Positions 5,380 to 5,394 of a stretch of DNA of 5,394 nucleotides are shown one piece after another. The notes beneath the pieces are model-generated. The model had not been told where the DNA came from. It searched no databases and worked only from the letters and a program-made list of their open reading frames with translations. This DNA comes from an uncultured Clostridia bacterium (GTDB lineage Bacteria; Bacillota; Clostridia; TANB77; CAG-508). Where the stretch lies: NCBI GenBank assembly GCA_947628885.1, contig CANRBO010000077.1, forward strand, positions 1-5,394, in the 5' to 3' direction. Made by a program: the position numbers and the translations under genes. Each line of letters begins with the position of its first letter. The stretch's first letter is position 1.

Positions 5380-5394
5380 AGATTGTGCCTCAGG

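Overview
The window looks like chromosomal DNA of a very AT-rich, low-GC Gram-positive bacterium (Firmicutes, most likely Clostridia). This is inferred from the EF-Tu C-terminus of Firmicutes type, AAAGGA-type ribosome binding sites, sigma-A-like TTGACA/TATAAT promoters, a Sec-secreted SH3b protein, and a ComEC of Gram-positive style. TGA is used as a stop, so the standard bacterial code (table 11) fits. No RNA genes, CRISPR arrays, insertion sequences or phage genes are visible.

Layout, all on the + strand: (1) 1-518, the C-terminal part of tuf (EF-Tu domains II-III), entering from the left edge and broken by a 10-nt deletion near 214-218, closed by a strong intrinsic terminator at 552-591. 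(2) 519-866, a gene-free stretch with that terminator, an exact 11-bp tandem repeat, a good sigma-A promoter (712-740) and a leader of about 120 nt. (3) 867-1892, a secreted protein with three SH3b-like domains joined by Thr/Ser/Asn-rich linkers, the second being a roughly 10-residue Asn-rich repeat. (4) 1893-2049, an intergenic region with a near-perfect tandem duplication of a whole promoter. (5) 2050-4134, comEC, the membrane DNA-uptake channel with a C-terminal metallo-beta-lactamase-like domain. (6) 4193-5278, mltG, an endolytic murein transglycosylase, probably cotranscribed with comEC (58-nt gap, no terminator). (7) 5279-5394, a short non-coding tail with one imperfect hairpin.

The three complete genes all concern the cell envelope: a wall-facing SH3b protein, a DNA import channel and a glycan-strand-cleaving enzyme. 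A common role is only inferred.

The most interesting signal is at the start of comEC. In otherwise extremely AT-rich DNA, four short GC-rich segments (about 2032-2038, 2069-2076, 2102-2110, 2122-2132) can pair in mutually exclusive ways: 1:2 encloses the ribosome binding site and ATG, 3:4 is an intrinsic-terminator-like hairpin with a U-tract inside the coding sequence, and 2:3 is an alternative that would break both. This resembles an attenuator built over the first 28 codons of comEC, just downstream of a duplicated promoter. It is a pairing pattern seen by eye; no folding or comparative test was run.
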